Below, one piece after another: positions 63,291 to 64,000 of a stretch of DNA of 64,000 bases (positions within the stretch are counted from its first letter, which is position 1; every line of letters begins with the position of its first letter). The DNA is from Coffea arabica (lineage: Eukaryota; Streptophyta; Magnoliopsida; Gentianales; Rubiaceae): positions 15,439,557-15,503,556 of the forward strand of contig NC_092320.1 in NCBI RefSeq assembly GCF_036785885.1, given 5' to 3'. Position numbers and translations under genes: made by a program. Below the pieces are notes generated by a model, which saw only the letters and a program-made list of their open reading frames with translations, ran no database searches and had not been told where the DNA came from.

Positions 63291-63549
63291 TTAGATCGAA
63301 TAGCTCGCTCAATCACTCGAATCGATAACCGGTCATGATGCTAGTTCAATTCACTAGCAAACTCAAAAAGTTAATTGGATCACTCGAATCGAGAACTGAT
63401 CGTGATGCTAGTTCGAGTCACTAGTAAACTCAAAAAGTTAATTGAATCAATCAAATTCAAAGTCATGTAAAATTGATCAAAAAATGGACTTTTGAACCAG
63501 TTCAAACTTTTTTTTTTTTTTGAAATTTTGAAGTCATATAAATTACTTA

Positions 63550-63829
63550 GGTCCTATTTGATAATCTAGTACAAATTTAATGGATTCAGATCTTAACATA
63601 TTCAAACCGTTTGATAACCAAAACTTTAGCATATGAATTAATTAAGTAGTACTAAATTTTCTAGGCAAAATTTGCTCCAAAAATTAAGTGATAAACTATT
63701 CACTTGTCACTGAATGTTATATGCGCTCAAATATATTAGATATAATACTTAACAATTCAATATTTTAATGAATTCAGATTTCATATTTCAAACTTTAGTT
63801 TTCAGGCTTCAATTTTATCAAATGCACCC
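63550..63829. mobile_element. MITE of the TTTGATAA/TTATCAAA family, copy 2
   Basis: The ends GGTCCTATTTGATAATC and TTTTATCAAATGCACCC are imperfect inverted repeats flanked by TTA on both sides (63547-63549, 63830-63832). It is 280 bp with the same interior and orientation as the element at 11747-12012. Confidence 0.72.
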
Positions 63830-64000
63830 TTAATTATAAAAGAATAAAGAAAGAAAAACCTTTGAATGAGATTGAACCAATTGAACATCCCATTCAATTA
63901 ACGGTCTAGGTTTAAAAACATGGGTGGAGGATATGCTGTTGTTGGAGGTTTGTTAAGATATGTTCCCAGCCAAATATCTAATATCTTAGCTGCTTTTGAA

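Overview
The window is nuclear DNA of a flowering plant, most likely a eudicot. It is AT-rich, its genes are split by many short-to-medium introns with AT-rich interiors, it is littered with MITEs, and its proteins (an SBP-box factor with a miR156 site, a STRUBBELIG-family receptor, OEP16-3, a plastid rhodanese) are plant-specific. I cannot name the species. All exon models below were read by hand from splice consensus, frame continuity and recalled family similarity; none was checked against a transcript or database.

Layout. 1-3.2 kb: 3' part of a Ty1/copia retrotransposon with an undamaged pol frame. 3.8-5.3 kb: a degraded protein-kinase gene split by an old hAT element that itself carries a MITE. 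5.3-17.9 kb: gene-poor, MITE-rich DNA containing a SINE with a perfect 13-bp target duplication and several TIR elements. 18.7-56.1 kb: a gene island of seven complete genes: SPL9/15-like (+), G-patch protein GPATCH11-like (-), STRUBBELIG-receptor SRF2-like (+), C53/CDK5RAP3 (-), OEP16-3 (+), rhodanese STR9 (+), TBCC-domain protein TBCCD1-like (-). 56.1-64 kb: gene-poor again, with two hAT elements having 8-bp target duplications, a large AT-rich PIF/Harbinger-type element and smaller MITEs.

Gene relationships. The seven genes are not an operon and do not form one pathway. As recalled from Arabidopsis gene numbering, however, they are the union of three separate Arabidopsis neighbourhoods (G-patch + SPL15; SRF2 + C53; SPL9 + OEP16-3 + STR9 + TBCC), so the island looks like a less-fractionated ancestral block. 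Pairs are arranged convergently (SPL9/GPATCH11, SRF2/C53, STR9/TBCCD1) or divergently (GPATCH11/SRF2, C53/OEP16-3), and the divergent gaps carry TGGGCC/TGGGCT (site II-type) motifs.

I did not find an undescribed multi-gene system. The items most worth a second look are the three-way synteny, the duplicated terminal exon of the G-patch gene, a GC-AG intron in the TBCC gene, ATG/TGA-overlapping upstream ORFs before SPL9, the three IDWDI-type motifs in C53, and several transposons whose ends and target duplications can be read to the base.
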